A stretch of DNA of 62,486 nt from Gemmatimonadota bacterium (GCA_022563595.1 JADFNB010000019.1:455-62940), one strand, 5' to 3'; positions 51,306-60,600 are shown, counted from the stretch's first letter. A program made the numbers and translations. Notes: generated by a model from the sequence alone, not told the origin.

Positions 51306-52261
51306 TACGACGACGGCACCTCGACCTGCTCGAGGATCGATTTGAGCGCGGCGTCCGGCGACACACCTTCCAACTCGAGCTCCGGCGCCACCGCCACCCG
51401 ATGGCGCAGCGCGGCGGGCGCCAACAGCTTGACATCATCCGGAATCACATAGTCCCGGTCCTCCAGAAGCGCGAGCGCCCGAGACGTCTTGAGGAGAGCT
51501 ATTCCAGCACGCGGGCTGGCGCCCAACGTGAGCGATGCCGCCTCCCGCGTTGCCCGAACGACCGCCGTGATGTAGGCGGTGATGCCCTGCTCCACTCGGA
51601 CCGCACGTGCAGCGGCCCGGAGGCCCTCGAGAGAGCGCGCATCGGCAACCGCGTTCACGCCGAACGTCTCGGGCTGATCGGCTTCGAATCCTTCGAGATA
51701 TCTCCCGAGGATCCCCTGCTCGGCCTCCTCGGTGGGATAATCGATCATCACTTTGAGCATGAACCGATCGAGCTCCGCCTCGGGCAAGGGATAGGTCCCC
51801 TCGAACTCGATCGGATTCTGTGTCGCGAACACAGTAAACGTGGACGACAGCGAGTGGCTGACGCCGTCCGCCGTCACCGTGCGCTCCTGCATCGCCTCGA
51901 GGAGCGCCGCCTGGGTCTTGGCCGGCGCGCGGTTGATCTCGTCCGCGAGAACCAGATCGTGAAAGATCGGTCCTTCACGGAACACGAATGCTCCCGTCCC
52001 GGAGAGTACGGACACGCCCGTGATGTCGCTCGGCATGAGATCGGGAGTGAATTGGATTCGACCGAACGACACGCTCAAGGCACGCGCGAGCGTGCGCACG
52101 AGCAACGTCTTGGCCGTGCCGGGAACGCCTTCGAGCAACACGTGCCCTCCCGCCACGAGCGCCAACAGGCAATCACGGGTCACCGTGTCCTGACCGAGCA
52201 CGACGCGCCGTAGCGCGCCTAGGATGTCTTGGAGCTGATCTCCGGTCGCAGCGCTTCCCAC
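51305..52261 (-). CDS. MoxR-family AAA+ ATPase
   Basis: This 318-aa AAA+ chaperone has Walker A LEGVPGTAKTLLVRTLA, Walker B LVLADEINRAPAKTQAALLEA and sensor 1 TQNPIEFEGTYPLPEAELDR. It belongs to the MoxR/RavA branch and likely remodels partner proteins using ATP. The start overlaps the DUF4350 gene by 43 bp. An alternative later start is possible. Its stop overlaps the DUF58 start. Confidence 0.92.
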   Translation of the reverse strand: MGSAATGDQLQDILGALRRVVLGQDTVTRDCLLALVAGGHVLLEGVPGTAKTLLVRTLARALSVSFGRIQFTPDLMPSDITGVSVLSGTGAFVFREGPIFHDLVLADEINRAPAKTQAALLEAMQERTVTADGVSHSLSSTFTVFATQNPIEFEGTYPLPEAELDRFMLKVMIDYPTEEAEQGILGRYLEGFEADQPETFGVNAVADARSLEGLRAAARAVRVEQGITAYITAVVRATREAASLTLGASPRAGIALLKTSRALALLEDRDYVIPDDVKLLAPAALRHRVAVAPELELEGVSPDAALKSILEQVEVPSS

Positions 52262-53466
52262 ACGTCCTCCACGGCATGTGCGGCGGTCAGCACCCTGTCC
52301 TGATCGCCACGGTTGGAAAACGACTCCGCCAGCCTACCCACCGCCGCCTTCGCACGAGGCGTCCGTGCGGAGAGGGCGAGCGCGTCAAGCCACTCGCGCG
52401 TGCCGACGTTCGCGCGCCGGCGCACGCCCAGGCGGCCGAGTCGACGCTGGAGACCCCCTGCAATGAGCTCGACCGCCGTCTCCGAGGCCGTGGCGCGCTC
52501 GAGGCCCACGGCCAAGGCGTCGAGGTGCTCGAGCGATGACCGTCGGCGCCGCTCGATGACGCTCAGCGCCGGCCCGAAGCGGATCCCGATCACGACGAGC
52601 CCAACGAGACCCGCTAGGCTGAGATGCAGCATTGCCCATCCGGCCGGCGTGCGCCACACCCAGGCCCACGTCGCGCCGAACAGCGATGGGTGGGTCCCGA
52701 AGCCATGATCGTATTCGTCGACCACGAGGCGCGTGGGGCGCTCGGCCAGCAGCAATGGGAGCAGCACTTCCCCCGCCTGCGTTTCCCTGAGCGTCTCATT
52801 CGTCAGATAGCTCGCATCGGCGATCACCAACACCCGACCACCGCCCTCGAGCGACCCGAGTGCCACGACCGGCGCGCCGCTGTCGTTCTGGAGGATGGTG
52901 TCTGCCTTCCCCATTCTCAGCTCGTCGCATCGCCGATCCACCGCGGTGCGCTTCTCGCGGTCTTCGGTGCGCCTGGCTTTGCGAGTGTTCCACTCGATAC
53001 GTGCCCTGCTCTTCGGCAGTCGTGCGTCGCGCATCGTGACCAGCCTCCCAGTGCTCACCACACGCCATCCGAGGCAACTCGCCACCCGCGACCGACCCGC
53101 GATCACGATTGCGGCGCCCCGTTCCAGCCAGTCCAACGCCGCCATCACATCGCCCTCTCGCAGCGCGTCGCCCCCGCCCCCGCCCCCGCCCCCGCCCCCG
53201 CCCAGCCCCAGCAACGCGAGCCAGTCGCCGGCCGCGACACCCTCGAGGGACATGCGGGAAATCGGGCGCGTCCACTCGACGACGGGAATACCGAACCGTT
53301 GCAGCGCGTCCGCTAACCCTGCCGCGCCATGCGGCCCGGACAGGTGCACCGAGAGCCGCGGATCGCGCAGCTCGCGGGGCGAAAGCCGCTGACTGACCAG
53401 GCTCACTGCGAACAGGACCAGCGTGAACGCGCCCAGCAGCACCCAGGTTCGCTTAACCTGGTCCAT
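52219..53466 (-). CDS. DUF4350-domain membrane protein
   Basis: This 415-aa protein has an N-terminal membrane segment (VLLGAFTLVLFAVSLVSQ), the DUF4350 region with GAAGLADALQRFGIPV and LVIADASYLTN, and a second membrane segment near residue 285 (LHLSLAGLVGLVVIGIRFG). The late part resembles the C-terminus of DUF4350 proteins. A run of eleven Gly (residues about 89-99) is encoded by a hexamer microsatellite. Overlaps on both ends place it in the MoxR operon. The precise role is unknown. Confidence 0.8.
   Translation of the reverse strand: MDQVKRTWVLLGAFTLVLFAVSLVSQRLSPRELRDPRLSVHLSGPHGAAGLADALQRFGIPVVEWTRPISRMSLEGVAAGDWLALLGLGGGGGGGGGGGDALREGDVMAALDWLERGAAIVIAGRSRVASCLGWRVVSTGRLVTMRDARLPKSRARIEWNTRKARRTEDREKRTAVDRRCDELRMGKADTILQNDSGAPVVALGSLEGGGRVLVIADASYLTNETLRETQAGEVLLPLLLAERPTRLVVDEYDHGFGTHPSLFGATWAWVWRTPAGWAMLHLSLAGLVGLVVIGIRFGPALSVIERRRRSSLEHLDALAVGLERATASETAVELIAGGLQRRLGRLGVRRRANVGTREWLDALALSARTPRAKAAVGRLAESFSNRGDQDRVLTAAHAVEDVWEALRPEISSKTS
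53167..53204 (+). repeat. CCCCCG microsatellite in the DUF4350 gene
   Basis: The hexamer CCCCCG is repeated about five times on the plus strand. Each unit change would add or remove two glycines without shifting frame, so length variation would be tolerated. Confidence 0.8.
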
Positions 53467-54076
53467 GAGCCATCACTTCCCGCGCACGACGATCGAACTC
53501 CGCGAGCGCGCGTGGGTCTAGCCGGCGCCCGCCGAAGAGGTGATCGTAGAGCCAGCGCACGGTTCCGACGAAGACTTCCTTACCACCGGGACCGAGCCGG
53601 GCTTCGTTGACGTACTCCGCGGGCGTTTTGGACGGGTGGGCCCGTATCAGGTGTTTCCGGTCCAGCCAGCTGACGAGTGCCGCAAAGCGACACGCCAACG
53701 AGTCGCTGTACTGGCCGGCCTCTTCGAGCCGCTTGGCTTCCCGCAGATACCACGCCGCGTCCCGCACGTGCCGGGCGCGCGCGGCTGGTTCCGTTCCATC
53801 TTCACTTCGACGGCGGAAAGCGAGCACGGTGAGATAGACGAGATGTGTGAGGATCGCGATGAGGAGAACGACCAGCGCGGCGACGAGGGCGTAGTACGCA
53901 CCCGGATGCGTCGTTTCCAACCGGACGAACCACTCCATCATGTCCCACCACATGTCGAGAATCCACGCCCAGAGGCTCGGGCGCACGTCCCATTGGTACT
54001 GCTCGCCACGAAACACCTCGTCCAGCACCGCACGCACCGAGTCCTGGTCGAGCGGCGATCCCGGGATGCGAATCAC
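53453..54076 (-). CDS. DUF4129-domain membrane protein
   Basis: This 207-aa protein has one strong membrane helix (residues about 60-90, YYALVAALVVLLIAILTHLV) and a C-terminal DUF4129 region with ARHVRDAAWYLREAKRLEEA, and LDPRALAEFDRRAREVM. It corresponds to the soluble tail of the transglutaminase-like membrane proteins in MoxR clusters. It overlaps the genes on both sides by 4-14 bp, so the operon is tightly packed. Confidence 0.83.
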   Translation of the reverse strand: MIRIPGSPLDQDSVRAVLDEVFRGEQYQWDVRPSLWAWILDMWWDMMEWFVRLETTHPGAYYALVAALVVLLIAILTHLVYLTVLAFRRRSEDGTEPAARARHVRDAAWYLREAKRLEEAGQYSDSLACRFAALVSWLDRKHLIRAHPSKTPAEYVNEARLGPGGKEVFVGTVRWLYDHLFGGRRLDPRALAEFDRRAREVMAHGPG

Positions 54077-54825
54077 GCGGGGACCTCGTACTCCCCGGTC
54101 AGCTCGCGATTCAACAGCTCGAGGTCAAACGCCTCCTTCCGCACGCGTAGGTCGTAGTAATAGAGCGTGAATGTGCAGACGACGATCGGGTACACGAGCA
54201 GCCCGATGAGCTGGCCGCCCACGCCGAACACGATCGCGAGCGATGGGACCGCGGCGGTGAGGAAACCGGCCGCCATGACGGGGAGGTAGAAGAGGAACAA
54301 CACGACGACGCCCAGGACGAGCGCTTTGCCCCGGTACCCTTTGGTGAGGTCCCACGCGCGCCCCACCGAACCGGCACCTCCCTTGTCCTCGAGCACGACG
54401 ACCTGAGAGACCACCGACAGCGCGCACGCGACGACGATCCCCGGGATGATGAACAAGACGGTACCGACGGTGATAAGGAAGTATTTGACGAGCCCGGCGA
54501 CGAACAGGGCCCACGCCTTTCCCAGGGCATACGTGAGGGAATCCCACAGTGCTGCCTCGCGCCCCAGGTACGCTTCCGAAACCACCCAGACGGAGGCCGC
54601 CGCCGCCAACAACCCTCCCACCAGGCTGAGGAAGAGCGTGAACAGCACCAGGCCGGGGCTGCCCACTATCCCGCCTTGCAGCACCGAGGAGATGTTGAGG
54701 AGAGAGGGCACGCCCTGGGTCACGATCGCGATGGCGACGAGCACCGGAAACCTGGAGCGGTAGATCGCGACGGCGCCGTCGATCACCTCTCCCACCGACA
54801 TGGGCCGAAGTTCGTAGTGCGTCAT
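54073..54825 (-). CDS. Polytopic membrane protein at the head of the MoxR operon
   Basis: ATG 54825 gives 250 residues starting HYELRPMSVGEVIDGAVAIY, the opening typical of the glycerophosphoryl-diester phosphodiesterase membrane-domain (GDPD_2/YciC-like) proteins. Six hydrophobic segments follow, for example PGLVLFTLFLSLVGGLLAA and ITVGTVLFIIPGIVVACAL. It has no enzymatic residues. It is first in the minus operon and divergent from the RDD-SpoIIM gene, so one promoter region may serve both. Confidence 0.78.
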   Translation of the reverse strand: MTHYELRPMSVGEVIDGAVAIYRSRFPVLVAIAIVTQGVPSLLNISSVLQGGIVGSPGLVLFTLFLSLVGGLLAAAASVWVVSEAYLGREAALWDSLTYALGKAWALFVAGLVKYFLITVGTVLFIIPGIVVACALSVVSQVVVLEDKGGAGSVGRAWDLTKGYRGKALVLGVVVLFLFYLPVMAAGFLTAAVPSLAIVFGVGGQLIGLLVYPIVVCTFTLYYYDLRVRKEAFDLELLNRELTGEYEVPA

Positions 54826-54883
54826 GGGGCCTCCCCGGTGTGCGATGGCCAACAGAGCGGTGGGACGATAAGATGGAGTGCTG

Positions 54884-56710
54884 ATGCCGGTCACGCGAGT
54901 GCAGAGCCAACCGACCTTTACGCGGCGTATCTCAATCGAGACCCCCGAGCACGTGGTGCTCGAGTTGGAGCTGGCGGGGTTCGGCTCGCGCGTCGCGGCC
55001 GCAATGCTCGACACGCTGCTCCAGGTCGGGCTCCTCCTGCTCATCGTACTCGTCCTGGTGCTCGGCGGTGTCGGCGCGGGCGTGGGCGACGTGGTCGGCG
55101 GGTGGGTCAGCGCTATCATCATCGTGCTATGGTTCGCCGCCCTGTGGGGGTATTTCACGCTGTTCGAGGGCTTGGGCGGAGGCCGGACCCCGGGGAAACG
55201 GCGCTTGGGCATCCGAGTCGTCATGGATACCGGTCATCCGGTCACCTTCGGGGCCGCCGCAATTCGCAATCTGCTCCGCATCGCCGACGCCCAGCCATTC
55301 AATCTCTATCTCGTCGGCCTGCCGTTTCTGTTTTTTCAGCGCCACCACCGGCGGCTGGGGGATCTCGTCGCGGGAACCATCGTCGTCTACGACCGTCCCG
55401 CGGAGACGATACTCGCCTCGGCGGGCTCCATCGAGACGGAAGACACGATCGTCCACGAGCCCCCGCTCCTCAGCGACGACGAATTCCGACTGCTGGACCG
55501 CGTCGTTCCACGACTCGCCGAGCTCGACGCGGCGACGCGGCGGCGACTGGTACCGCAGGTCACCGCGCGTATGGCGCAGCGCGTGGAGTGGGACGGACGC
55601 CGTCCCGAAGGGTTTCTTACCGAGCTGCATCAGGCGGAACTGGCCAGGCGCCGTGCCCGCACGGCGACAAGAGGGGGCCGCGAAGGTGCCAAGGCGTCGG
55701 GTTCTGCGGAGCGCTTCGTGGCACTGCGACAGGCGACGTGGGAGAAATTCCGCATCGACGCAATGCAGCTCGAACGGCACGGGCTCGCCAAGCTGCCGGG
55801 TGGGGAGATTACGGCGTTCGCGCGGAGCTACCGGGCGATCACGGCCGATCTGGCGCGTGCCAGGACGTACGGGGTCGATCCGCGAACGATTGCGTATCTC
55901 GAGCGCGTGGCAGGCGTGGGTCACAACGCGGTGTACGGGCTGCGAGGCGTGCGGCGGTTGCCGCTGCGCCGCTTGCTCTTGACCGATCTTCCCGGGGCCG
56001 CGTACCGTCACCGGCGCCTCGTGGTGTTGGCCGCCGCCATCTTCGTTCTTCCGGGCCTCGCGGGCTACGCCATGCTGCGCGAGCAACCCACGATCGCCGA
56101 GCAGATCCTTCCACCGGTGATGATCGAGCGCGCCGAGTCCGGCGAGTACGCGATTGCATCGGGCCGGGGCTACGCCGAGGTGCCGTCTCCCTATCTGCCG
56201 ACGGTGGCGTCGCAGATCATCGCGAACAACGTGCAGGTCGCGTTCGCGGCCTTCGCGCTCGGGATCACCGCAGGGATTGGCACGGTCCTCGTCCTCGCAT
56301 TCAACGGCCTCTTCTTCGGGGCGGTGATGGGGCTGTTCGCCAACTATGGAATCCTGGGATGGCTGCTGACCTTCGTGGCGGGTCACGGGGTGCTCGAGCT
56401 CACGGCCATCTTCATCGCGGGAGCCGCGGGGCTGCTCGTCGGGACGGCGATTCTCGCACCTGGCGATCTGACACGCCGCGACGCGTTGGTGGTGCACGGC
56501 CGGGAAGCGATCCGTCTCGTCGGGGCCGCCGCGTCGCTGCTACTCTTAGCGGGCATCATCGAGGGGTTCTTGTCCGCGAGTGCCGCGCCCCCGACGCTCA
56601 AGGTGAGTGTGAGTGCGGTGAGCGTACTCCTCGTGGGCTTGTATTTCTACGCCGGACGCGGCGCGGATAGGCCCGCTGACCCCGGGGAGTCCCTCTCAAC
56701 CCCAAGGTGA
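54884..56710 (+). CDS. RDD-domain / SpoIIM-like (stage II sporulation M) fusion protein
   Basis: This roughly 608-aa protein begins with an RDD domain (RVAAAMLDTLLQVGLLLLIV, EGLGGGRTPGKRRLGIRVV) in residues 1-170. A soluble middle follows with many Arg. The C-terminal half is the SpoIIM-like membrane domain (FAAFALGITAGIGTVLVLAF, FFGAVMGLFANYGILGWLLT, GHGVLELTAIFIAGAAGLL). The two parts usually occur as separate neighbouring genes, so the fusion ties them into one unit. The divergent MoxR operon suggests a joint role. The start may be ATG 54884 or GTG 54878. Confidence 0.88.
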   Translation: MPVTRVQSQPTFTRRISIETPEHVVLELELAGFGSRVAAAMLDTLLQVGLLLLIVLVLVLGGVGAGVGDVVGGWVSAIIIVLWFAALWGYFTLFEGLGGGRTPGKRRLGIRVVMDTGHPVTFGAAAIRNLLRIADAQPFNLYLVGLPFLFFQRHHRRLGDLVAGTIVVYDRPAETILASAGSIETEDTIVHEPPLLSDDEFRLLDRVVPRLAELDAATRRRLVPQVTARMAQRVEWDGRRPEGFLTELHQAELARRRARTATRGGREGAKASGSAERFVALRQATWEKFRIDAMQLERHGLAKLPGGEITAFARSYRAITADLARARTYGVDPRTIAYLERVAGVGHNAVYGLRGVRRLPLRRLLLTDLPGAAYRHRRLVVLAAAIFVLPGLAGYAMLREQPTIAEQILPPVMIERAESGEYAIASGRGYAEVPSPYLPTVASQIIANNVQVAFAAFALGITAGIGTVLVLAFNGLFFGAVMGLFANYGILGWLLTFVAGHGVLELTAIFIAGAAGLLVGTAILAPGDLTRRDALVVHGREAIRLVGAAASLLLLAGIIEGFLSASAAPPTLKVSVSAVSVLLVGLYFYAGRGADRPADPGESLSTPR

Positions 56711-56857
56711 CGAGCGAGGTGCCGACGTCGTATGGGCGGACCTTCACTGGCGTTGCGGAACTCGCGCTGGCCGGGTGGTGTTTCGGTTCGTCCACTTCCC
56801 GCGCGACATGGACCGGATCAAGGCCTTGCTGCGAAAGTCAAGGTTTTCCCTATCGAT
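56711..56857. other. Gap after the RDD-SpoIIM gene
   Basis: A start-less frame reading FRFVHFPRDMDRIKALLRK hints at a lost gene, but it is too short to assign. Nothing else is recognisable in these 147 bp. Confidence 0.25.
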
Positions 56858-56885
56858 TATCAGAGATCCGCTATCAGAGATCCGC
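56858..56885. repeat. 14-bp tandem duplication over the HMT stop codon
   Basis: TATCAGAGATCCGC occurs twice in direct tandem. The second copy contains the stop codon of the homocysteine methyltransferase gene, so the duplication fell exactly at the gene end without altering the protein. Confidence 0.8.
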
Positions 56886-57833
56886 GGCCACCACCGTCCT
56901 CCGCATCCCCCGTATCACCGACGGCCCCACGCGACAACATCCTCCCACCAGTGACGCACCCGCCTCGACCCAGGACGCGGCGGCCGTCACCATGTCTTCG
57001 TCGGACGCCTTGGCCCCCCACCTCTTGCGCTCGGCGTCGTACCGCTCGCCGGAGTTCGGGTACACGATGGCGGGTTTGTCCGTCCGGCTTCGAACCTCCT
57101 GGATAAGTGACGGAATGAACTCTGGTGCGGTACAGTTGACGCCGATGGCAGCCACGTTCGGCACAGCGTCACACGCAGTCACTAGCTCGGCGATGGGCGT
57201 ACCATCGGAGATGTGTTTGCCATCGCGGCAACTGAAGCTCAACCAGGCCCACGTGTCAGGGGTCTCCTCGAGGAGTCGAAGCAGCGCCCGACCTTCCGCT
57301 TCAGATGGTATCGTCTCACACTCGATCAGATCCGCAGGCGAGCCCGCGAAGATGTGCCATCGCCGCTCGTGAAAGGCAAACAACTCGTCCTCATCCAGTT
57401 CGTAGTCGCCTGTGTACTCGGCGCCGTTTGCGAGGAACGCGCCGTACGGACCCACGCTCGCCCCGACGAGCGGTCGTAGGCGGTTGGCCTCCGGAGAGAC
57501 CGACTCCCAAAATTGGTCACGCGCATCGCACGCCAGGTCCACCGACGACAAGAGCGTCTCCGCGGCCTGATCTTCCGACAGTCCACGTCTGAGCAACCCG
57601 GGGAAACTCGCCTGGTAGCTCGCCGTCGCAATGCAGTCAGCACCGGCTTCGAGAAACTCGAGGTGCACCTGCCTGACGGTATCGGGATCTTCGAGCAGGA
57701 CCCGCGCGGACCACAACTCGTCGTTGAGATCGCACCCGCGGGCTTCGAGCGTGGTCGCCAACCCTCCATCGAGCACCACTACACCCTGATGCTCGAGAAA
57801 GGGCAGGATAGGATTGTCCTCGATAGGCATCAT
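56874..57833 (-). CDS. Homocysteine S-methyltransferase family protein
   Basis: This 319-aa zinc enzyme (PF02574 barrel) starts with VVLDGGLATTLEARGCDLND. The zinc ligands are in IGVNCTAPEFI (first Cys) and VGGCCRVGPSVI (two Cys), all present. It transfers a methyl group to homocysteine, usually from S-methylmethionine or AdoMet, to make methionine. It is monocistronic, with the IS91-like scar directly upstream. Confidence 0.9.
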   Translation of the reverse strand: MMPIEDNPILPFLEHQGVVVLDGGLATTLEARGCDLNDELWSARVLLEDPDTVRQVHLEFLEAGADCIATASYQASFPGLLRRGLSEDQAAETLLSSVDLACDARDQFWESVSPEANRLRPLVGASVGPYGAFLANGAEYTGDYELDEDELFAFHERRWHIFAGSPADLIECETIPSEAEGRALLRLLEETPDTWAWLSFSCRDGKHISDGTPIAELVTACDAVPNVAAIGVNCTAPEFIPSLIQEVRSRTDKPAIVYPNSGERYDAERKRWGAKASDEDMVTAAASWVEAGASLVGGCCRVGPSVIRGMRRTVVAADL

Positions 57834-58060
57834 AGGGGTATGGTGTCCGCGACCGATGGCGGTCCCGTCCGACTGACGATCAGCCCGACAGGAGTATAGC
57901 GTTCTCCGCTGGGAGATGACACTCTGTCATCTGCACGGTCCCGAAAGACCGTCATCTCCGCCTCGAGTAAGGCCCCGATCACACGGAGCTCGGTGATGAA
58001 CGCTACAATGCGCATCTGTTGTCCACAGAGTGGGTATGCAAGCGGGCAGACCGCGCCCCC
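57830..58060 (-). pseudogene. Fragment of an IS91-like transposase C-terminus
   Basis: An open frame without a good start reads PLAYPLCGQQMRIVAFITEL and then RVIGALLEAE. This matches the ending of IS91-type transposases (CP-x-CGG-x-MRIIAFI-x-E). The catalytic core is absent and the frame runs into unrelated sequence. It appears to be the relic of one insertion next to the methyltransferase gene. Confidence 0.45.
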
Positions 58061-58132
58061 CTTGATGAGTAACAGTAGCGCGGACGCCGGGACGTCAGCT
58101 CGGGGTGCTGAAAAGCGGATCGGGACAGAAGA

Positions 58133-58693
58133 CTAGTGCCACAGCCAGCCAAAGGCGCCGGCGGTCACGAGCGCGTAGATCAATCCGTCCACTGTGGACT
58201 TGAAGGTCGCCATCCACGAACGCTTCCACCAGATGGACGACTGCCACAACGCCACGGCGTAGCAGCAGAACGCCGTCGTACCGGTCATGCGGAAGACCTG
58301 CAGGTACTCGGCGTCATGTGCCAGCCCCGCGCGGGTTGCCACGTAGGCCGCAAACACGCCCACGATGATGGAATAGATGAACCACTGGATCAGGCTGGCT
58401 CCCATCTTGGGCTGCCCGTTGGGCCACACGGTCACCATCGCGACGGGGCCCTGGTTCTGCTTCTCGACGAAGGCGGGATCCCGCATCTGCTTGGGCGTGT
58501 CCGGCTTCGGCATCATGTACTCGCCGGGCGGGATGTTCAGGGGCCGGAGCGCCGCCATCACCTGGTCCTCGCCGGGGAGCTTAGCGAAGTCGCTGTGGTG
58601 CCAGTTGAGCACGACGTGAATCAGCGAGCTCACGATGAACACCAGTACCGCGCCGAGGAGGATGGGGAGCCACAGCGAGACGATGGATACCAT
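58133..58693 (-). CDS. Conserved membrane protein, unknown function
   Basis: This 186-aa protein has membrane segments at about residues 5-28 ([20 protein letters not shown]), 106-126 ([19 protein letters not shown]), 140-156 and 167-184. [20 protein letters not shown] stretch and the ending [20 protein letters not shown] are distinctive of a small conserved family in Gemmatimonadota and Acidobacteriota, function unknown. It is monocistronic. Confidence 0.75.
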   Translation of the reverse strand: MVSIVSLWLPILLGAVLVFIVSSLIHVVLNWHHSDFAKLPGEDQVMAALRPLNIPPGEYMMPKPDTPKQMRDPAFVEKQNQGPVAMVTVWPNGQPKMGASLIQWFIYSIIVGVFAAYVATRAGLAHDAEYLQVFRMTGTTAFCCYAVALWQSSIWWKRSWMATFKSTVDGLIYALVTAGAFGWLWH

Positions 58694-58865
58694 GTGCGCC
58701 TCCTGAGGAATAGATCGGGATGCGGGCCCGGTGGGCGAGCCAGCCGAACGCGCTAAACTGTGGCGCGCTCAGGACGCTCGCAAGTTCTCCCGCCGTCTTC
58801 CTCGCCAAATCGGTCTACGTAGAGGATGCACCGCGCGGCACGTGGCGCCCGCGGGCGGCGATCCG

Positions 58866-58955
58866 CGGCGCGTATCTTCGTCCGGGAAGTGTGAACTCGG
58901 AGTGAACCGCAGTTGAAAAAACCAAATGGTGCCGTCAGCCGAGGCCTTAGGACGG
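58866..58955 (+). repeat. 90-bp intergenic repeat, copy B
   Basis: This is the second copy of the repeat at 49541-49632 in the same orientation, with TATCTTCG, CCGGGAAGTGTGAA, GTGAACCGC and GTCAGCCGAGGCCT. It lies between the membrane protein gene and the end of the amidase gene. The sequence from 58694 to 58865 shows nothing else of note. Confidence 0.6.
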
Positions 58956-58975
58956 ACCGTTTCTGGACTAGGCCT

Positions 58976-60553
58976 TCATCGCCGCCCGCCAAGCGGCGGA
59001 GTCGATGCGGGAGGCCGGCGATGCTTCGTGGCCTGCTCGAAGGCGTACGCCAACCCGATCAGCATGGGTTCGCTCCACGCGTCCCCGAGGATCTGAAGTC
59101 CGACCGGTAGTGTCTCCCGCACGTAGCCCATCGGTACATTGATCGCCGGAAAGCCGGTGTGCGGCGAGAGGTCCTGGCTGTTGTCACCATGCGGTGTATT
59201 GAGATCGCCTATGAGGCGCGGCGGGTTGCTCCACGTCGGGTAGACGAGCGCGTCGAGTTGGTGGGCTTGGAATTGGCGGCGTACCGCCGTGCGGAGTAGT
59301 TCCTGGTTCCTGCGCGCTCGCTCGCAGGCCGCGTTCGTCTCCGGCGGATCTTCGATCTCGCTGAAGAACCGCAGCGCCGACTGTACCAGCGGATGGTACC
59401 GTCCGGACTGGATGATCGCTGCGAGGTCCTCTACCGGCGCATCCGAGCCGAGTGACGCCAGGTACGCGTTGATGTCGTGCTTGAAGCGCGGGCACCAGCG
59501 CTGTCCCGGTGGGATCGAGTCGTGCTCGGGAATAATCACCGGGTCCACGATGGTGGCGCCGGCGCCTCGCATCGCGGCTAGCGCATCATCGAACCGCTGC
59601 AACACCTCCTTGTCCGCGTGCTCGCGGTTGGACCATTGGCGGAGCACGCCGATCCGCGCACCGTCCAGCGCGGTCGGATCGAGGTAGTCCGTGTAGCGCT
59701 CCGCGCGGCGGCCTCGGGCGGCTTCGGTCGCCGGATCGTTCGGGTCGTAGCCGGCGATCACGTCGAATACGGCAACCGCGTCGGCGACGGTTCGCGCCAT
59801 CGGGCCGCCGATATCGCGATCGAGGTAGAGCGGGACGATCCCGTCGCGGCTTGTGAGGCCCATCGTGGAGCGGATCCCGACCAGCGCGGTGTGTGCCGAC
59901 GGCCCGCGAATCGAGTTGCCGGTGTCGGTCCCGATACCGACCGTGCCGAAACTCGCCGCGACCGCCGCGGCCGTGCCGCCGCTCGAGCCGGCCGGCACGC
60001 GGTAGAGGGAATACGGATTGCGCGTGTGACCGGGAAGCGCCGATCCAACGGTGTAGTACGGGGAGAACGCGAACTCTGCCATGTTCGACTTGGCGATCAC
60101 GATCGCTCCCGCCTCCCGTAGACGCCGCACCTGGAAGGCGTCGTCCGGCGGGATGGACCCCGAGAGCGAGAGAGACCCCGCCGTCGTCGGCATGTCGTGA
60201 GTGTCGTAGTTGTCCTTGACGATGACCGGAACCCCGTGGAGCGGTCCGACCATTCCGGACTCTGCGAACGCGCGGTCCAACTGCTCGGCGCGACGTAACG
60301 CATCGGGGTTGATCACGATGATGGCATTGATGTGCGGACCCTGTTTGTCGTACGCCTCGATCCGCCGGAGATAGAGCGCGACCAGTTGGCGCGCGGTGAG
60401 AGTGCCGGCGCGAAAGGCGCGATGGATGTCGGCGATCGTCGCCTCGACCACGTCGAAGCTCACTGCCGTTGGAACGTCCTGGGCCGTGAGGCCGGCGCGT
60501 GGAGATACCATGGACAGGACGAACGGAATCCCGGCTAACAAGGCAAGCCGCAT
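58976..60553 (-). CDS. Secreted amidase-signature-family hydrolase
   Basis: ATG 60553 gives 525 residues with a signal peptide (LLAGIPFVLSMVSPRAGLTA). The amidase signature triad is present: Lys in PVIVKDNYDTHDMP, Ser in GIGTDTGNSIRGPS, and the nucleophile Ser in GSSGGTAAAVAA. It hydrolyses amides outside the cytoplasm. The substrate is unknown. It is followed upstream by the MEMO1 gene 48 bp away, probably in the same transcript. Confidence 0.92.
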   Translation of the reverse strand: MRLALLAGIPFVLSMVSPRAGLTAQDVPTAVSFDVVEATIADIHRAFRAGTLTARQLVALYLRRIEAYDKQGPHINAIIVINPDALRRAEQLDRAFAESGMVGPLHGVPVIVKDNYDTHDMPTTAGSLSLSGSIPPDDAFQVRRLREAGAIVIAKSNMAEFAFSPYYTVGSALPGHTRNPYSLYRVPAGSSGGTAAAVAASFGTVGIGTDTGNSIRGPSAHTALVGIRSTMGLTSRDGIVPLYLDRDIGGPMARTVADAVAVFDVIAGYDPNDPATEAARGRRAERYTDYLDPTALDGARIGVLRQWSNREHADKEVLQRFDDALAAMRGAGATIVDPVIIPEHDSIPPGQRWCPRFKHDINAYLASLGSDAPVEDLAAIIQSGRYHPLVQSALRFFSEIEDPPETNAACERARRNQELLRTAVRRQFQAHQLDALVYPTWSNPPRLIGDLNTPHGDNSQDLSPHTGFPAINVPMGYVRETLPVGLQILGDAWSEPMLIGLAYAFEQATKHRRPPASTPPLGGRR

Positions 60554-60600
60554 CTCACTCCTCCGGTAGTTGTGCGCGAGCGGACCCAAGGTCGTCGACG

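Noticed and set aside
54676-56670. 664-codon Arg/Gly-rich frame overlapping the RDD-SpoIIM gene
   Set aside because: High-GC shadow of the real gene. It has no recognisable domain and low-complexity composition.
58018-58026. TTGTCCACA near 58 kb as DnaA box
   Set aside because: A single copy inside the transposase fragment, which is expected by chance.
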